Shown here: positions 15,841-24,476 of the stretch, piece by piece
How positions within the stretch are numbered: the stretch's first letter is position 1
Layout: the number at the start of each line of letters is the position of its first letter
Notes under the pieces: generated by a model
Database searches by the model: none
Seen by the model: the letters and a program-made list of their open reading frames with translations, nothing else
Told to the model about the DNA's origin: nothing
Translations under genes and position numbers: made by a program
Source of the DNA: Methanothrix sp.
GTDB taxonomy: Archaea > Halobacteriota > Methanosarcinia > Methanotrichales > Methanotrichaceae
DNA length: 40,744 bases
NCBI GenBank assembly: GCA_017994055.1
Contig: JAGOLL010000015.1
Location: 1-40,744, forward strand
Direction of reading: 5' to 3'

Positions 15841-17355
15841 TTAGAGTTCAGTTATACGGGGGTATCTCTCCAGAAGCATCCCTTCCACCACAATGGGCAT
15901 CTGCCTCTTGGCATCCTTGACTGCGCTCTCCAGTTCCCAGTCGGAGCTGGAGCAGATGGAGATGAGGGGCTCGCCCTTCTTGACTCTCTCTCCCATCTTC
16001 TTGTGGATAGTCACCCCGGCCTTCTTATCCGCCGGCGCTCCGGCTATGCGGGCCAGCTCCACCAGGCGTTTATTGTAAAAGGCCACCACATAGCCGCCCA
16101 CTGGGGCCAGGATATCCTCGCAGTTCTCGCCGGTGACGATATCCTCGCTCTTGACCGCCGGGTCGCCGCCCTGGATCTCTATGATCTGCTTTAGCTTCTC
16201 CAGCGCCTTCCCGCTGGTGAGAATCTCTTCCGCTGCACTGTAGCCGTCTCCCCGCCCGGCTACGCCTCCCATCTCCAGCAGTATTCCTGCCAGGGAGAGG
16301 CTCTTCTCCTTGAGGCTGTTGGGGCCACCCTTGTTCTCCAGAACGGTGAGAGCTTCCTTGACTTCCAGAGCCGGCCCTATGGTTCGGCCCACCGGCGAGC
16401 CTCCGAAGGTCATGGCGCACTCCACCCGGATTCCCAGCCTCTCCCCCAGATCGATGAGATCCTTGGCCAGGGTCCGGCCCGCTTCCGGCGTGGGCAGCTT
16501 GGTCCCCGGTCCCACCGGCATGTCCACCACCACCGCATCTGCGCCTACGGCTCCCTTCTTGGCCATGATGGAGGCGAGCATCTGGCTGTAGGGATCTATG
16601 GACAGGGCATACTCCGCCTTGATCAGCTTGTCATCGGCGGGTGCAATATTTGTGGCTCCGCCCCAGACTATCACCCCGCCTACCTTCTCCGTCAGCTCCT
16701 TTATCTCAGCAGCGGAAAACTCGACCGGGGCCAATATCTCCATCAGATCTGCTGTTCCGCCCGCCCCGGTGATGGCCCGGGAGCTGGTCTTGGGAATGAG
16801 CAGCCCTGCTGCTGCTACTATGGGAACGATGAGCAATGAGACCTTATTGCCGGGGACGCCTCCGATGCTGTGCTTGTCCATCACCGGATGGGTGTCGAAG
16901 TGGATCCGCTCACCGGTCTCGATCATGGCCTTGGTCAGCCACTCCACCTCCTGGCTGTCCATATCATGGATGTAAGAGGCAGTGATATAAGCGGCAAGTT
17001 CTATATCGCTGAGGTTATTGTCCACAATATCCTGGACTATGCTTCGGATCTGGTCTTCAGAGAGCTTCTGCTTGTCCATGAAGCTCTTGATATAGCAGAG
17101 CGAGGCCGGCTTGGGTGCGGGCAGGATGTCCACTGTGGAGGGATCCTTGAGATCTTTCAGGGCCTCGGTGAATATGCCGATCTCTCCCAGCTTGACCATT
17201 CCCGAAGTAGTGTCCAGGATGGCTGTTGTTGCCGCCCCCTTGGTCCTCACCCTTACCCTGTCTCCTGCATTAAGGCCCCTCTCTCTAGCCTCCTCAATGT
17301 TGAGCATCACCTTGTGCTGACCTATCTCGATATCAAATGGCCGAACCTGTAACAT
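15841..17355 (-). CDS. deoA: AMP phosphorylase
   Basis: The archaeal enzyme converts AMP (also CMP and UMP) plus phosphate to the free base and ribose 1,5-bisphosphate. This enters the archaeal pentose bisphosphate pathway through ribose-1,5-bisphosphate isomerase and type III RuBisCO. The 504-residue product has the archaeal N-terminal extension (about 85 residues) and then the thymidine-phosphorylase fold: the TP/PNP signature in the KHSIGGVPGNKVSLL region, SSRAITGAGGTADLMEIL, GGATNIAPADDKLI and MPVGPGTKLPT. It is the first gene of the operon with the HDAC-like and DUF89 genes. The ATG at 17355 follows GAGGTTC. No RuBisCO or isomerase gene is in the window. Confidence 0.94.
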   Translation of the reverse strand: MLQVRPFDIEIGQHKVMLNIEEARERGLNAGDRVRVRTKGAATTAILDTTSGMVKLGEIGIFTEALKDLKDPSTVDILPAPKPASLCYIKSFMDKQKLSEDQIRSIVQDIVDNNLSDIELAAYITASYIHDMDSQEVEWLTKAMIETGERIHFDTHPVMDKHSIGGVPGNKVSLLIVPIVAAAGLLIPKTSSRAITGAGGTADLMEILAPVEFSAAEIKELTEKVGGVIVWGGATNIAPADDKLIKAEYALSIDPYSQMLASIMAKKGAVGADAVVVDMPVGPGTKLPTPEAGRTLAKDLIDLGERLGIRVECAMTFGGSPVGRTIGPALEVKEALTVLENKGGPNSLKEKSLSLAGILLEMGGVAGRGDGYSAAEEILTSGKALEKLKQIIEIQGGDPAVKSEDIVTGENCEDILAPVGGYVVAFYNKRLVELARIAGAPADKKAGVTIHKKMGERVKKGEPLISICSSSDWELESAVKDAKRQMPIVVEGMLLERYPRITEL

Positions 17356-17379
17356 ATAAAGAACCTCGCGCTACTATAA

Positions 17380-17391
17380 ACATAAACTAAT
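17380..17391 (-). promoter_or_regulatory. TATA-like element upstream of AMP phosphorylase
   Basis: On the minus strand TTAGTTTATGTTTATAG spans about 17374-17390, roughly 20-35 nt before the ATG at 17355, next to the stop of the upstream nucleotidyltransferase gene. It suggests a separate promoter for the AMP phosphorylase operon. Confidence 0.4.
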
Positions 17392-17393
17392 AA

Positions 17394-18314
17394 TTAACTC
17401 TCCATTAAAGTCAGAGATCTGATCCATTCTCCCCTGGCCTCGCGGGTGGTTCCCACCACCAGGCGCAGGCCATCTTCCGTCTCTTCCAAGACCCCTTTGG
17501 CCTCTATCCTCTCCCCGGGCAGGGCCTGGCCGGCATAGGTATGGGAGTAGCAGAATATCTCCTTTACCTCGGGATGGTTTAGACGGTATATGGCGGGGCT
17601 ATCGAAGGAGAAGTCGGCATTGTTAACCACGGCCTCAATGCGGGCCGCTCCGGCTGGCCTGCCGGGAGGCTGCGGCTGTATCTGATCCCAATCACGGGTG
17701 AAGAGAAGGTCAAAATAGGTGCCTTCTACCATGCCCCGGTTGCCTTTGCGCTTCTCATGGAGCATGAACTCCTCAAAGCTCGTCTCAGGCTTACGCTTGA
17801 GGTAGATCTTCTTCCAGGTGGCGCAATCCAGCTCATCTATCTCTCCTCTCGACTTAGCCCCGGCCAGGATGTCCCTGGCCTGCCACCAGGAGGGGCCATA
17901 GACCACAAAATCAATATCCGAGCTGGGTCCCTGCAGCCCCACCAGCATGGAGCCGGTGATTCCCATCTGCTCCATAGACACTCCTCCCCCGGCCAGGATA
18001 TCCACGATCTTCTTAATCCTTGGATCGGCCTGTGCTACAGCCGACAGAGCATCGCTGGGCGAGAAGATCCTTTCTATCTCCCCAGGCGGCACCTGATGAA
18101 GATCGCCCACCCAGTCCGGATGTTTCCGCCGGAGAAATCGATAGGCATCATCGAAATCCATCTTCCGATAGCGTCTGCCTCCTGCTTCTCTCTCTCCCGC
18201 CGGATCAGGAACATAGCGCAGCAGCGACCTTATGCCATGGGGGTGGCAATAGTCGGAAACGGCGAAAATCCAGCACTGTCGGGTCTGAAAGAAGTCCCTG
18301 ATTCGCAGGCTCAC
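17394..18314 (-). CDS. Nucleotidyltransferase-domain protein
   Basis: The 306-residue product contains a polymerase-beta-like nucleotidyltransferase core: ITGSMLVGLQGPSSDIDFVVYG, the G-S-x-G-x-SDID metal-binding pattern, at about residues 133-154. The C-terminal part (HEKRKGNRGMVEG onward) has no recognised domain. The start is GTG 18314, overlapping the stop of the Sua5 gene as GTGA; the frame runs upstream to 18410 but that is antisense to nothing and overlaps Sua5, so I exclude it. Third gene in the MBF1-Sua5 run. It could adenylylate a protein or small RNA; the substrate is unknown. Confidence 0.78.
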   Translation of the reverse strand: MSLRIRDFFQTRQCWIFAVSDYCHPHGIRSLLRYVPDPAGEREAGGRRYRKMDFDDAYRFLRRKHPDWVGDLHQVPPGEIERIFSPSDALSAVAQADPRIKKIVDILAGGGVSMEQMGITGSMLVGLQGPSSDIDFVVYGPSWWQARDILAGAKSRGEIDELDCATWKKIYLKRKPETSFEEFMLHEKRKGNRGMVEGTYFDLLFTRDWDQIQPQPPGRPAGAARIEAVVNNADFSFDSPAIYRLNHPEVKEIFCYSHTYAGQALPGERIEAKGVLEETEDGLRLVVGTTREARGEWIRSLTLMES

Positions 18315-18883
18315 TCTATCGCCCTCATTGCCCTGTCCAGTCCGGCTCCAGGCCTTACTATCTCCTTCTTCTCCAGGTCCAGAAGGGTGGACGGCTGGCC
18401 ATAAGGGCATTTTCCACCCTCCACCACCTCATCCACTCTATCTCTGATCTCCGGTGAGACTGTGTCTGCGCTGGTGGGGGGATTTGATCCGGTGCGATTG
18501 GCGCTGGTTGAGGTGATCGGCCCGGCAAGATCTATGATCCTCAAAGCAGTCTCGTGGTCTGGATACCTGATGCCGACCTTGGAAGAGCCTGCGGTAAGAA
18601 TATCCGGGACTACCTCCTTCTTTCGGACCAGGACGGCTACAGGTCCGGGCAGGATCTGACCCAAGAGCTCCATATCCTTGCGGCTGACCTCAGCCACCTT
18701 CTCCAGCATATCAAAATTGGATACGGCCAGAAAGATGGGCCGGTCCAGGGGCCTCTTCTTGATCTGATAGACCCTCATTATAGCCTGCTCATCCAGGGCA
18801 TTGGCACCCAATCCGTAAACGGTCTCAGTGGGGTAGACTATGACTCCACCCCCTATAACAAAGCGGGCGGCTCTGGCGATCAT
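18311..18883 (-). CDS. Threonylcarbamoyl-AMP synthase (Sua5/YrdC family)
   Basis: YrdC/Sua5 makes threonylcarbamoyl-AMP from Thr, bicarbonate and ATP for the t6A modification at position 37 of tRNAs reading ANN codons. The 190-residue product covers the YrdC domain: [18 protein letters not shown], the [15 protein letters not shown] Lys/Arg motif, and [19 protein letters not shown]. It lacks the extra C-terminal Sua5 domain. Its ATG overlaps the MBF1 stop by 4 nt and its own stop overlaps the next gene, so the three genes are an operon. Confidence 0.93.
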   Translation of the reverse strand: MIARAARFVIGGGVIVYPTETVYGLGANALDEQAIMRVYQIKKRPLDRPIFLAVSNFDMLEKVAEVSRKDMELLGQILPGPVAVLVRKKEVVPDILTAGSSKVGIRYPDHETALRIIDLAGPITSTSANRTGSNPPTSADTVSPEIRDRVDEVVEGGKCPYGQPSTLLDLEKKEIVRPGAGLDRAMRAIE

Positions 18884-19377
18884 CTCTCTGTTTTCCGTTT
18901 GATGCTGGCAATGTCTCCCAGGGTCAAGCCGCGACCGGATAGTCCGGATTTGACCCGGGCCTCGCTGGCCTGGTCGGTGAGGGTGATCTTCAGCTCCCTC
19001 TCCAGCTTCTTTCGGATGTCATCCTCGGGTGAGATCTCCTCCCGCTCGATCTTCCGCAAAAGGGTGGCCTTCTCCTTGATCCTGACCGCCAGCTCCTCCA
19101 GGGACAGATCCTGGCTCTCTCTGGACTCCTTGATCTTGCGCCCAAAATCAGGAACAATCTCCACCAGATCTTTGAAGTGGTCGCGGGGCTTGGGCTTCTT
19201 TATAGAAAAAGCCCTCTCCGCAGGGACCATCTTCCTGGGCACGGGAGACCATTTGTCTTCCGGCTTGCCAAAGCGGGCGCAGCTTTTGCACACATCCAGC
19301 GCCGAGCCGTCGATCACAATCCTCTGGGGTGCTCCTGAGATCTCAGCGCCGCAAATCTCGCATTGCTTCTCGGTCAT
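18880..19377 (-). CDS. Archaeal MBF1-like zinc-ribbon/HTH regulator
   Basis: Multiprotein-bridging-factor-1-type proteins are DNA- or ribosome-associated HTH proteins conserved in archaea and eukaryotes. The 165-residue product has an N-terminal zinc ribbon (CEICGAEI, then CKSCARFG), a charged linker, and a Cro/C1-type helix-turn-helix at about residues 75-135 ([20 protein letters not shown], then [13 protein letters not shown]). It is first in an operon with Sua5 and the nucleotidyltransferase and is divergent from PAN across only 46 bp. Targets unknown. Archaeal MBF1 has been linked to translation in other species. Confidence 0.92.
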   Translation of the reverse strand: MTEKQCEICGAEISGAPQRIVIDGSALDVCKSCARFGKPEDKWSPVPRKMVPAERAFSIKKPKPRDHFKDLVEIVPDFGRKIKESRESQDLSLEELAVRIKEKATLLRKIEREEISPEDDIRKKLERELKITLTDQASEARVKSGLSGRGLTLGDIASIKRKTER

Positions 19378-19423
19378 TTCGGGAAACCTTTATAGGGGTC
19401 GGAGTTTAATAACCTTTGTAATT
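19378..19423. promoter_or_regulatory. 46-bp divergent promoter between MBF1-like gene and PAN
   Basis: TTTATAGGGG (19390-19399) on the plus strand is about 30 nt before the PAN ATG. GTTATTAAACT (19405-19415) on the minus strand is about 32 nt before the MBF1 ATG. The two promoters overlap, and both transcripts would have almost no leader. Confidence 0.5.
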
Positions 19424-20659
19424 ATGCAAAGTGGAGAAGGAGTGAACGAGTCACAGGCCGGCGCTGATTTCTCGCGCTATATCCTGGACCGCATGCGCCA
19501 GTTGGAGGAAAGAAACCTGGCGCTGCGAGAGCAGAAGGACCGCGTGGAAGGAGAGAAGCGGCTTATAGAGAATCAGAAGCTCAAGTTCGAAAGAGAGGCT
19601 CGCAAGCTCCGCAGTGAGTTGGAGCGGCTGCGCGTCGGTCCTATGATCGTGGGCACCATTGTGGATGTCCTGGACGAAAACCGGGTCATTGTCAAGAGCA
19701 GCACCGGTCCGCGCTTCGTGGTCAATCTATCTCAATTCATAGAGGAAGAGATCAAGCCCGGGGCCCAAGTGGGCTTGAACCAGCAGTCTTTTGCCGTTAT
19801 GTGCGTTCTGCCCTCGCCAAGGGATCCGGCCGTTTTTGGAATGGAGATCGAGGAGGCTCCAGATGTAAGATTCGAGCAGATCGGTGGCCTGGACAGCCAG
19901 ATCTCCGAGATCAGGGAGATAGTGGAGCTGCCTCTCAAGAGGCCTGACCTCTTCACCGCCGTCGGAATCGAGCCGCCCAAGGGAGTGCTGCTGCACGGCC
20001 CACCCGGCACAGGCAAGACCATTCTGGCCAAAGCGGTGGCCCAGAGCACCGAGGCCTCATTTCTGAGGGTGGTGGGTTCGGAGTTCGTACAGAAGTACAT
20101 CGGCGAGGGAGCCAGGCTGGTGCGGGAGCTGTTTGAGCTGGCCAAGAGCAAGTCGCCTGCTATCATATTCATAGATGAGCTGGATGCCATTGGAGCCCGG
20201 CGCATGGATGGCGCCACCAGCGGGGATCGTGAGGTGCAGAGGACATTGATGCAGATCCTGGCGGAGATGGATGGATTTGATGCCCGGGGCGAGGTCAAGC
20301 TGATCGCCGCCACCAATCGCCTGGATATGCTCGATCCGGCATTGCTGCGGCCGGGGCGCTTCGATAGGGTGATCGAGATTCCTCTACCCACCAGAGAGGC
20401 ACGTGAGGCCATATTGAGGATTCACACCTCGGGCATGAGCCTGGATGCGGGCGTGAACCTTAAGCTGATATCGGACCTGGCTGAGGGGGCAAGCGGAGCG
20501 GATCTGAAGGCCCTGTCCACCGAGGCGGGCATGTGCGCCATCCGCGAGGAGAGGACCACAGTCTACCAGAGCGACTTTGAGAATGCCTCAGCCAAGATAC
20601 TGCACAAAGAGAGATCCATGGTCAGCGAGCCCGAGGATCTGGTCCAGCAGTATATCTGA
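19424..20659 (+). CDS. pan: Proteasome-activating nucleotidase PAN
   Basis: PAN is the hexameric AAA ATPase that unfolds proteins and feeds them into the archaeal 20S proteasome. The 411-residue product has an N-terminal coiled coil (about 15-72), an OB domain (about 73-130) and one AAA module: Walker A GPPGTGKT at 192-199, Walker [15 protein letters not shown], and [20 protein letters not shown] containing sensor 1 and the arginine finger. The C-terminus is QQYI: the penultimate Tyr of the HbYX gate-opening motif is kept, but the preceding hydrophobic residue is Gln. ATG 19424 is chosen by promoter spacing; GTG 19442 after GGAG is an alternative. The frame is open far upstream, but that part is antisense to MBF1 and Sua5. 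Confidence 0.95.
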   Translation: MQSGEGVNESQAGADFSRYILDRMRQLEERNLALREQKDRVEGEKRLIENQKLKFEREARKLRSELERLRVGPMIVGTIVDVLDENRVIVKSSTGPRFVVNLSQFIEEEIKPGAQVGLNQQSFAVMCVLPSPRDPAVFGMEIEEAPDVRFEQIGGLDSQISEIREIVELPLKRPDLFTAVGIEPPKGVLLHGPPGTGKTILAKAVAQSTEASFLRVVGSEFVQKYIGEGARLVRELFELAKSKSPAIIFIDELDAIGARRMDGATSGDREVQRTLMQILAEMDGFDARGEVKLIAATNRLDMLDPALLRPGRFDRVIEIPLPTREAREAILRIHTSGMSLDAGVNLKLISDLAEGASGADLKALSTEAGMCAIREERTTVYQSDFENASAKILHKERSMVSEPEDLVQQYI

Positions 20660-20708
20660 GATCACCTCTCACCCAATAGCCAAATCCTTTTTTCCCTTAC
20701 ATTGAAGA

Positions 20709-20749
20709 CCTGCATGATCGGAGAAGAGGATCGTCTCTGATATTGCAGG
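20709..20749 (+). ncRNA. Candidate structured RNA or 3'-UTR hairpin after PAN
   Basis: CCTGCA (20709-20714) pairs with TGCAGG (20744-20749). After a 2x2 mismatch, eight more pairs form (ATCGGAGA with TCTCTGAT, one G-U), leaving a 9-nt loop. That is 14 pairs in 41 nt, starting 50 nt after the PAN stop. No T-run follows, so it is not a simple terminator. Whether it is an independent RNA is unknown. Confidence 0.4.
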
Positions 20750-20795
20750 AATAGAACCGGGATTTCAGCTATCTTGCTCATTAATTGGGAGGGGA

Positions 20796-20844
20796 GAAAG
20801 TCGAGAAGAGTAAAGGAGGTAGGAGGAAAACCTCATCGACTTTC
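20796..20844. repeat. 9-bp inverted repeat enclosing Shine-Dalgarno-like sequences
   Basis: GAAAGTCGA (20796-20804) and TCGACTTTC (20836-20844) are perfect complements separated by 31 nt. The enclosed part contains AAAGGAGGT and AGGAGG and a small GAGG-AAAA-CCTC hairpin. It may be a protein-binding site or a structured leader. Confidence 0.5.
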
Positions 20845-21050
20845 GCCTTGAACTATATAGACAATTGCCGAGATATATATCTTTCGATCTCTGTATTGTA
20901 TTATTTATATATTTTATATTTCGGGCGAATCTAAACCGGGTGGGATAAGGAGAAATAGGTCACCGGCTCCAGGCTATGGAAGACGCACTTTATTGGGACA
21001 AATTGCCACCCGTTTGAAGATCACAAGCCAGGGCTCTGCAGTGAGATATA

Positions 21051-21060
21051 TTTTAAATAG
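21051..21060 (+). promoter_or_regulatory. TATA element of the RibD_C gene (leaderless)
   Basis: TTTTAAATAG is centred about 27 nt before the ATG at 21082. The expected start site is at or just before the ATG, and there is no ribosome-binding site, so a leaderless mRNA is predicted. Confidence 0.6.
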
Positions 21061-21081
21061 ATCGAGAAAAACGGACGCATC

Positions 21082-21774
21082 ATGCTGCCGAGAGTGATTC
21101 TCCATAATGCCGTCAGCTTGGACGGGCGGATAGATGGCTTTCCCCTGGATTTGGAGCAGTACTATGAGCTGGCTGCCACCTGGAAGGAGGACGCCACCCT
21201 GGCCGGATCGCAGACATTTCTCAAGGCGGCCAAAGAGGCGCCGCCGGAGGACGAGAGCGCTTCTATTCCTTTCCAGGCGGACCCGGAGGACAGAAGACCG
21301 CTTCTGGTCATTCCCGACAGCCGGGGGCAGATCCGCGCCTGGCACTACTTGAGACGCCTGCCCTACTGGCGCGGCTTTGTGGCCCTCTGCTCACGATCCA
21401 TCCCGGCGGAATATCGTCAATACCTGGAAAAGAGGCATATAGACTGCATCATCGCTGGAGACGAGCATGTGGACCTGCGGGCTGCATTGGAAGCTCTCTC
21501 CTCCCGCTACGGGATCAGGGTGGTGAGAGTTGATTCTGGGGGCACATTGAACGGGCTATTGCTCCGCCAGGGCCTGGTAGATGAGGTAAGCCTTCTCATC
21601 TGCCCCAGCCTGGTAGGAGGCGAGAGGCAGAGCAGCATCTTCAGAGCTCCCGATTTGCCGGCAGCGGATTATTCAGACTGGCAGGTGCCTGAGGGCGTTA
21701 TTTCTCTTCGCCTTATGGACGCACAGAGGCTCAAAGGAGATGTTATGTGGCTGCGCTATGAGCTCCGGCATTGA
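21082..21774 (+). CDS. RibD C-terminal-domain / dihydrofolate-reductase-fold reductase
   Basis: A 230-residue protein of the RibD_C superfamily, NADPH-dependent reductases that include the archaeal diaminopyrimidine (ArfC/RIB7-type) enzyme of riboflavin and F420 synthesis. The motifs are VILHNAVSLDGRIDG at the N-terminus, ATLAGSQTFL, LLVIPDSRGQI, and VRVDSGGTLNGLLLRQGLVD followed by EVSLLICPSLVGG. The domain is complete and there is no deaminase domain. Its spacing of motifs differs from my recollection of ArfC, so the substrate could be another pteridine or pyrimidine. Transcription looks independent and leaderless. Confidence 0.85.
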   Translation: MLPRVILHNAVSLDGRIDGFPLDLEQYYELAATWKEDATLAGSQTFLKAAKEAPPEDESASIPFQADPEDRRPLLVIPDSRGQIRAWHYLRRLPYWRGFVALCSRSIPAEYRQYLEKRHIDCIIAGDEHVDLRAALEALSSRYGIRVVRVDSGGTLNGLLLRQGLVDEVSLLICPSLVGGERQSSIFRAPDLPAADYSDWQVPEGVISLRLMDAQRLKGDVMWLRYELRH

Positions 21775-21853
21775 GCTCGGGCAGCATCCCTCCTCTCGGC
21801 TTCATATCTCCGGCCCAAAATGGTTAAATCTACATCTCTCGTCCTTTTTTATT

Positions 21854-22393
21854 ATGATAGGAAATAAAATCCTGAAGATCCTGGCCCTGCTAGGCATCTT
21901 GATCCTGCTGGCTGCCCCGGCCTGCTCTCAGATGAATCGGGACACACCATTTCTGGCCAGCAAGATTCCCGCCGCATCAGAGAACAGCCTAATCGGCCAG
22001 GGGCGGCAGTCCCTCTCTCCTGTGGTGATCTCGACTCCCTTCAATGCCCAGGCCTCCTCTGACCTCTACCTGGTTGCAGACGCTGCCAATACCACCTGCA
22101 ATCAGGCATCCTTTATTCTGACCTTGACTCCTTCCCCCAGCGGCTCATCCGGATATCAGGCGGTTAAGGTGAGAGTTATGGAGAACCGCATGGGAACGCC
22201 CACGGCAGTGGCTGAGCTGACCCTTCTCCTGCCCGCCAGCGGCGGCTCTCTCCATCAGACCATAGGCTTTGCCAGTGCCGCTAGCGCCTCTGGAACCAAT
22301 GAGATCACATTGGAGGTTGATCCAGACAGACAGGTGGCAGAGACGGATGAGAGAAACAATACCCTGGCGATCAGCGCCGCTTGCCGCAGCTAA
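21854..22393 (+). CDS. Secreted protein with CARDB-like domain
   Basis: A 179-residue exported protein. The signal peptide is MIGNKILKILALLGILILLA followed by APACS. A single Ig-like domain of about 100 residues ends with NEITLEVDPDRQVAETDERN followed by NTLAI, the hallmark of CARDB modules (cell-adhesion-related domains in bacteria and archaea). ATG 21854 starts the signal peptide; the frame is open to 21740, but that part overlaps the previous gene. CARDB modules usually occur in repeats in longer surface proteins, so this single-domain form is short. Function is unknown beyond probable extracellular binding. Confidence 0.82.
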   Translation: MIGNKILKILALLGILILLAAPACSQMNRDTPFLASKIPAASENSLIGQGRQSLSPVVISTPFNAQASSDLYLVADAANTTCNQASFILTLTPSPSGSSGYQAVKVRVMENRMGTPTAVAELTLLLPASGGSLHQTIGFASAASASGTNEITLEVDPDRQVAETDERNNTLAISAACRS

Positions 22394-22499
22394 GGGCAAA
22401 CAGAAAACAAAAACAAGCACACGTAAAATAACTTGCAGGCTGCAAGGTTTAGCTGTTGATGAGAGAAGGCAACATGAGGAGCTAGATTAGATTGTGCCC

Positions 22500-22964
22500 T
22501 CAATTTCCCGCCTTCTCTTTTTGTATAACCCTTATCTCTTCTATCGCCGTATGGGGATAGTTGCCGCTCTCATCCTTTTCCAGGTACTTGACCATATCCC
22601 AGACGTTGAGCAGTGCTGCCGAGACAGCTGCCAGAGCCTCCATCTCCACGCCAGTCCTTCCCACTGATGTCACAGTGACAGCAGCCTCAATCCGCTCCGG
22701 CTGGAGCTCAAAGCTCACCTCCAGTCCGGTGATGGGAATGGGATGGCACATGGGAATCAATCGTGGCGTCTCCTTTGCCGCCATTATGGCTGCCAGCCGG
22801 GCGGTGGCCAGGACATCCCCCTTCTTCACTTTTCCCGATCTTATGGCCTCGAGAGTTGCCTCTCGCAGACGGATGCTGCCGACGGCGCTGGCCCTGCGAA
22901 ATACGGGCGGCTTTTCTGTGATATCCACAAGCCCTTCCAGCTTTTCATCTGCATCCGGCTTCAT
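22500..22964 (-). CDS. moaC: Cyclic pyranopterin monophosphate synthase MoaC
   Basis: With MoaA, MoaC converts GTP to cyclic pyranopterin monophosphate, the first stage of molybdopterin synthesis. The 154-residue product has the family motifs in order: LVDITEKPP, ATARLAAIMAAKETPRLIPM, the catalytic MCHPIPIT, TGVEMEALAAVSAAL, and WDMVKYLEKDESGNYPHTAI. Length is normal. It is the last gene of the minus-strand cluster after NnrDE, 29 nt downstream of the NnrDE stop. moeA lies at the left edge of the window. Confidence 0.96.
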   Translation of the reverse strand: MKPDADEKLEGLVDITEKPPVFRRASAVGSIRLREATLEAIRSGKVKKGDVLATARLAAIMAAKETPRLIPMCHPIPITGLEVSFELQPERIEAAVTVTSVGRTGVEMEALAAVSAALLNVWDMVKYLEKDESGNYPHTAIEEIRVIQKEKAGN

Positions 22965-22993
22965 ACCCTTTCACCTCCTGATGTTCTCCATGT

Positions 22994-24400
22994 CTATGAT
23001 CCCTCAACTCTCATGGCCAGGGGGATCTTCTCGATCACATCGGTAGCCAGCATGCCATAATCCTTTTCCAGATAGGCCAGATCGCCGGCTCGTCCGTTGA
23101 CAAAGGCTGCCGCCACTACTGCCCGCAGCGGTGAGGCTCGAGCATAAAAGGCGGCTGCAATTCCCGCCAGGACATCTCCCGTCCCTCCCACGGTCATTCC
23201 CGGATTGCCGGTGGCATTAGCCCGCACCACCTCCCCGTCGGAGATCAGATCCACATTGCCCTTGAGCAGGACCACCAGGCACTTCTCCCGGGCATATCCT
23301 CGGAGCGGCTCTATCCTCTCCCGGTAAGGCAAATCGGAGAGCGAGATGCCGCTGATCCTCTTAAACTCCCCGGCATGAGGGGTGACAATGCCCTTTAAAG
23401 GAAGTTCGGGCTGCAGGGCATCGGCATCTATCACCGCCCTGTTGCATAGAGGAATAATCTCTGAGAGGGCATGCCTGGTCTCAGGGTGCCGACCCAGGCC
23501 CATGCCCATCACCACCACATCATGCCTGGCAATCTGCTCTTTGAGAAGATCCAGATCCTGGGGCATGAGGTGATCTCCAGACAGAGGGGCCACGATGAGG
23601 TTAGGGGAGAATCCGGATATGGTAAGGGCAGCATCTTTTGGTGCGGCTACGGTAACTATATCCGCGCCTGCTCGCAGGGCAGCCAGAGCCGATAAGGCCG
23701 GCGCGCCGATATAGGGCCCGCCGCCTATAACCAGAATCCTCCCTGAGTCGCCTTTATGGCTCTCGGAAGCTCTTTTGCCCATAAGCCAGAGGTCTCCCTC
23801 TCCCACGAGCAGCTCCGCGGCAGGAGGTATGCCGATATCGGCAATTATCACATTGCCGGGCAGGCTCGGCTTGGGCCGGTGGAAGGTTACAGTAAAATCA
23901 GCTCGAACTGTTTTATTGGTGCCCAATCCGCTGGGAACATCCACTGAGAGCACCGGTCGGCTGGAGCGGTTGATGGCATCTATGGCCCCCGCCTCCAGGC
24001 CGACGACCTCTCCCCGCACTCCGGTCCCGAATATGGCGTCCACAATCAGGTCGCTGTCTGTGAGGAGCAGCTCTGAGCTGTCTTTTATCTCTTGCAGATC
24101 GTAGTCCAGCCGGGAGAGGATCTGCCAGTTCCGCCTGGCCTCCTCGGTGGCGATATCCCTGGCCCGACCCAGGAGATAGACGGTTACATCAAAGCCAGCC
24201 AGATGCCGGGCCGCCACAAAGGCATCACCGCCGTTGTTTCCCCTCCCCGCCACCACGGCGATCCTCTTTCCCCCTGCCCTGGCCTTGACCTCGCGAGCCA
24301 GAGCTGCGCCCGCATTTTCCATTAGCTGCAGCGGCAAAAGGCCAAAGTACCGGCAGTTGGCGTCGAGTGCAGTCATATCTTCTGCAGAAATAACCTTCAT
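22994..24400 (-). CDS. nnrDE: Bifunctional NAD(P)HX epimerase / dehydratase
   Basis: This enzyme repairs hydrated NADH and NADPH. The 468-residue product joins an N-terminal YjeF epimerase domain (about 1-210; VVAGRGNNGGDAFVAARHLA, IVDAIFGTGVRGE, DVPSGL) to a C-terminal ribokinase-like dehydratase domain (GDSGRILVIGGGPYIGAPAL, DADAL, TPHAGEFKRI, GNPGMTVGGTGDVLAG). ATG 24400 (MKVISAEDM) begins in step with the family; an in-frame codon at 24442 adds 14 unlikely residues. It lies between a macrodomain gene (76 nt upstream) and moaC on the same strand. Confidence 0.94.
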   Translation of the reverse strand: MKVISAEDMTALDANCRYFGLLPLQLMENAGAALAREVKARAGGKRIAVVAGRGNNGGDAFVAARHLAGFDVTVYLLGRARDIATEEARRNWQILSRLDYDLQEIKDSSELLLTDSDLIVDAIFGTGVRGEVVGLEAGAIDAINRSSRPVLSVDVPSGLGTNKTVRADFTVTFHRPKPSLPGNVIIADIGIPPAAELLVGEGDLWLMGKRASESHKGDSGRILVIGGGPYIGAPALSALAALRAGADIVTVAAPKDAALTISGFSPNLIVAPLSGDHLMPQDLDLLKEQIARHDVVVMGMGLGRHPETRHALSEIIPLCNRAVIDADALQPELPLKGIVTPHAGEFKRISGISLSDLPYRERIEPLRGYAREKCLVVLLKGNVDLISDGEVVRANATGNPGMTVGGTGDVLAGIAAAFYARASPLRAVVAAAFVNGRAGDLAYLEKDYGMLATDVIEKIPLAMRVEGS

Positions 24401-24476
24401 ATCAATCTGGTAACTGTTGATGGAATAAGCTGTTTGCGGCAAAAAGATGATCGACCTATGGTGGCCGGAAGCGACC

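Larger units (their letters stand above)
20660..21050. other. Gene-free interval with two inverted repeats
   Basis: About 390 bp between PAN and the RibD_C gene without a convincing coding frame. It holds two hairpin-forming repeats (listed separately), a TATA-like CTATATAG near 20850, and a very AT-rich tract at 20868-20920. Short open stretches after the AT-rich tract lack a usable start codon. Confidence 0.6.

Noticed and set aside
18554-19423. Long open frame upstream of and continuous with PAN on the plus strand
   Set aside because: It is antisense to the well-supported MBF1-like and Sua5 genes. The PAN coiled-coil start matches the family, and a TATA element sits just upstream of the ATG at 19424.
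20709-20749. C/D box guide RNA reading of the first hairpin after pan
   Set aside because: A CTGA box is present, but the box C match is only five of seven bases and the long inner stem is incompatible with a usual C/D RNA.
20820-20945. Open stretch after the second hairpin encoding a possible short membrane peptide
   Set aside because: No ATG or GTG start is in position. The hydrophobic run follows from the AT-rich tract, so coding is unsupported.
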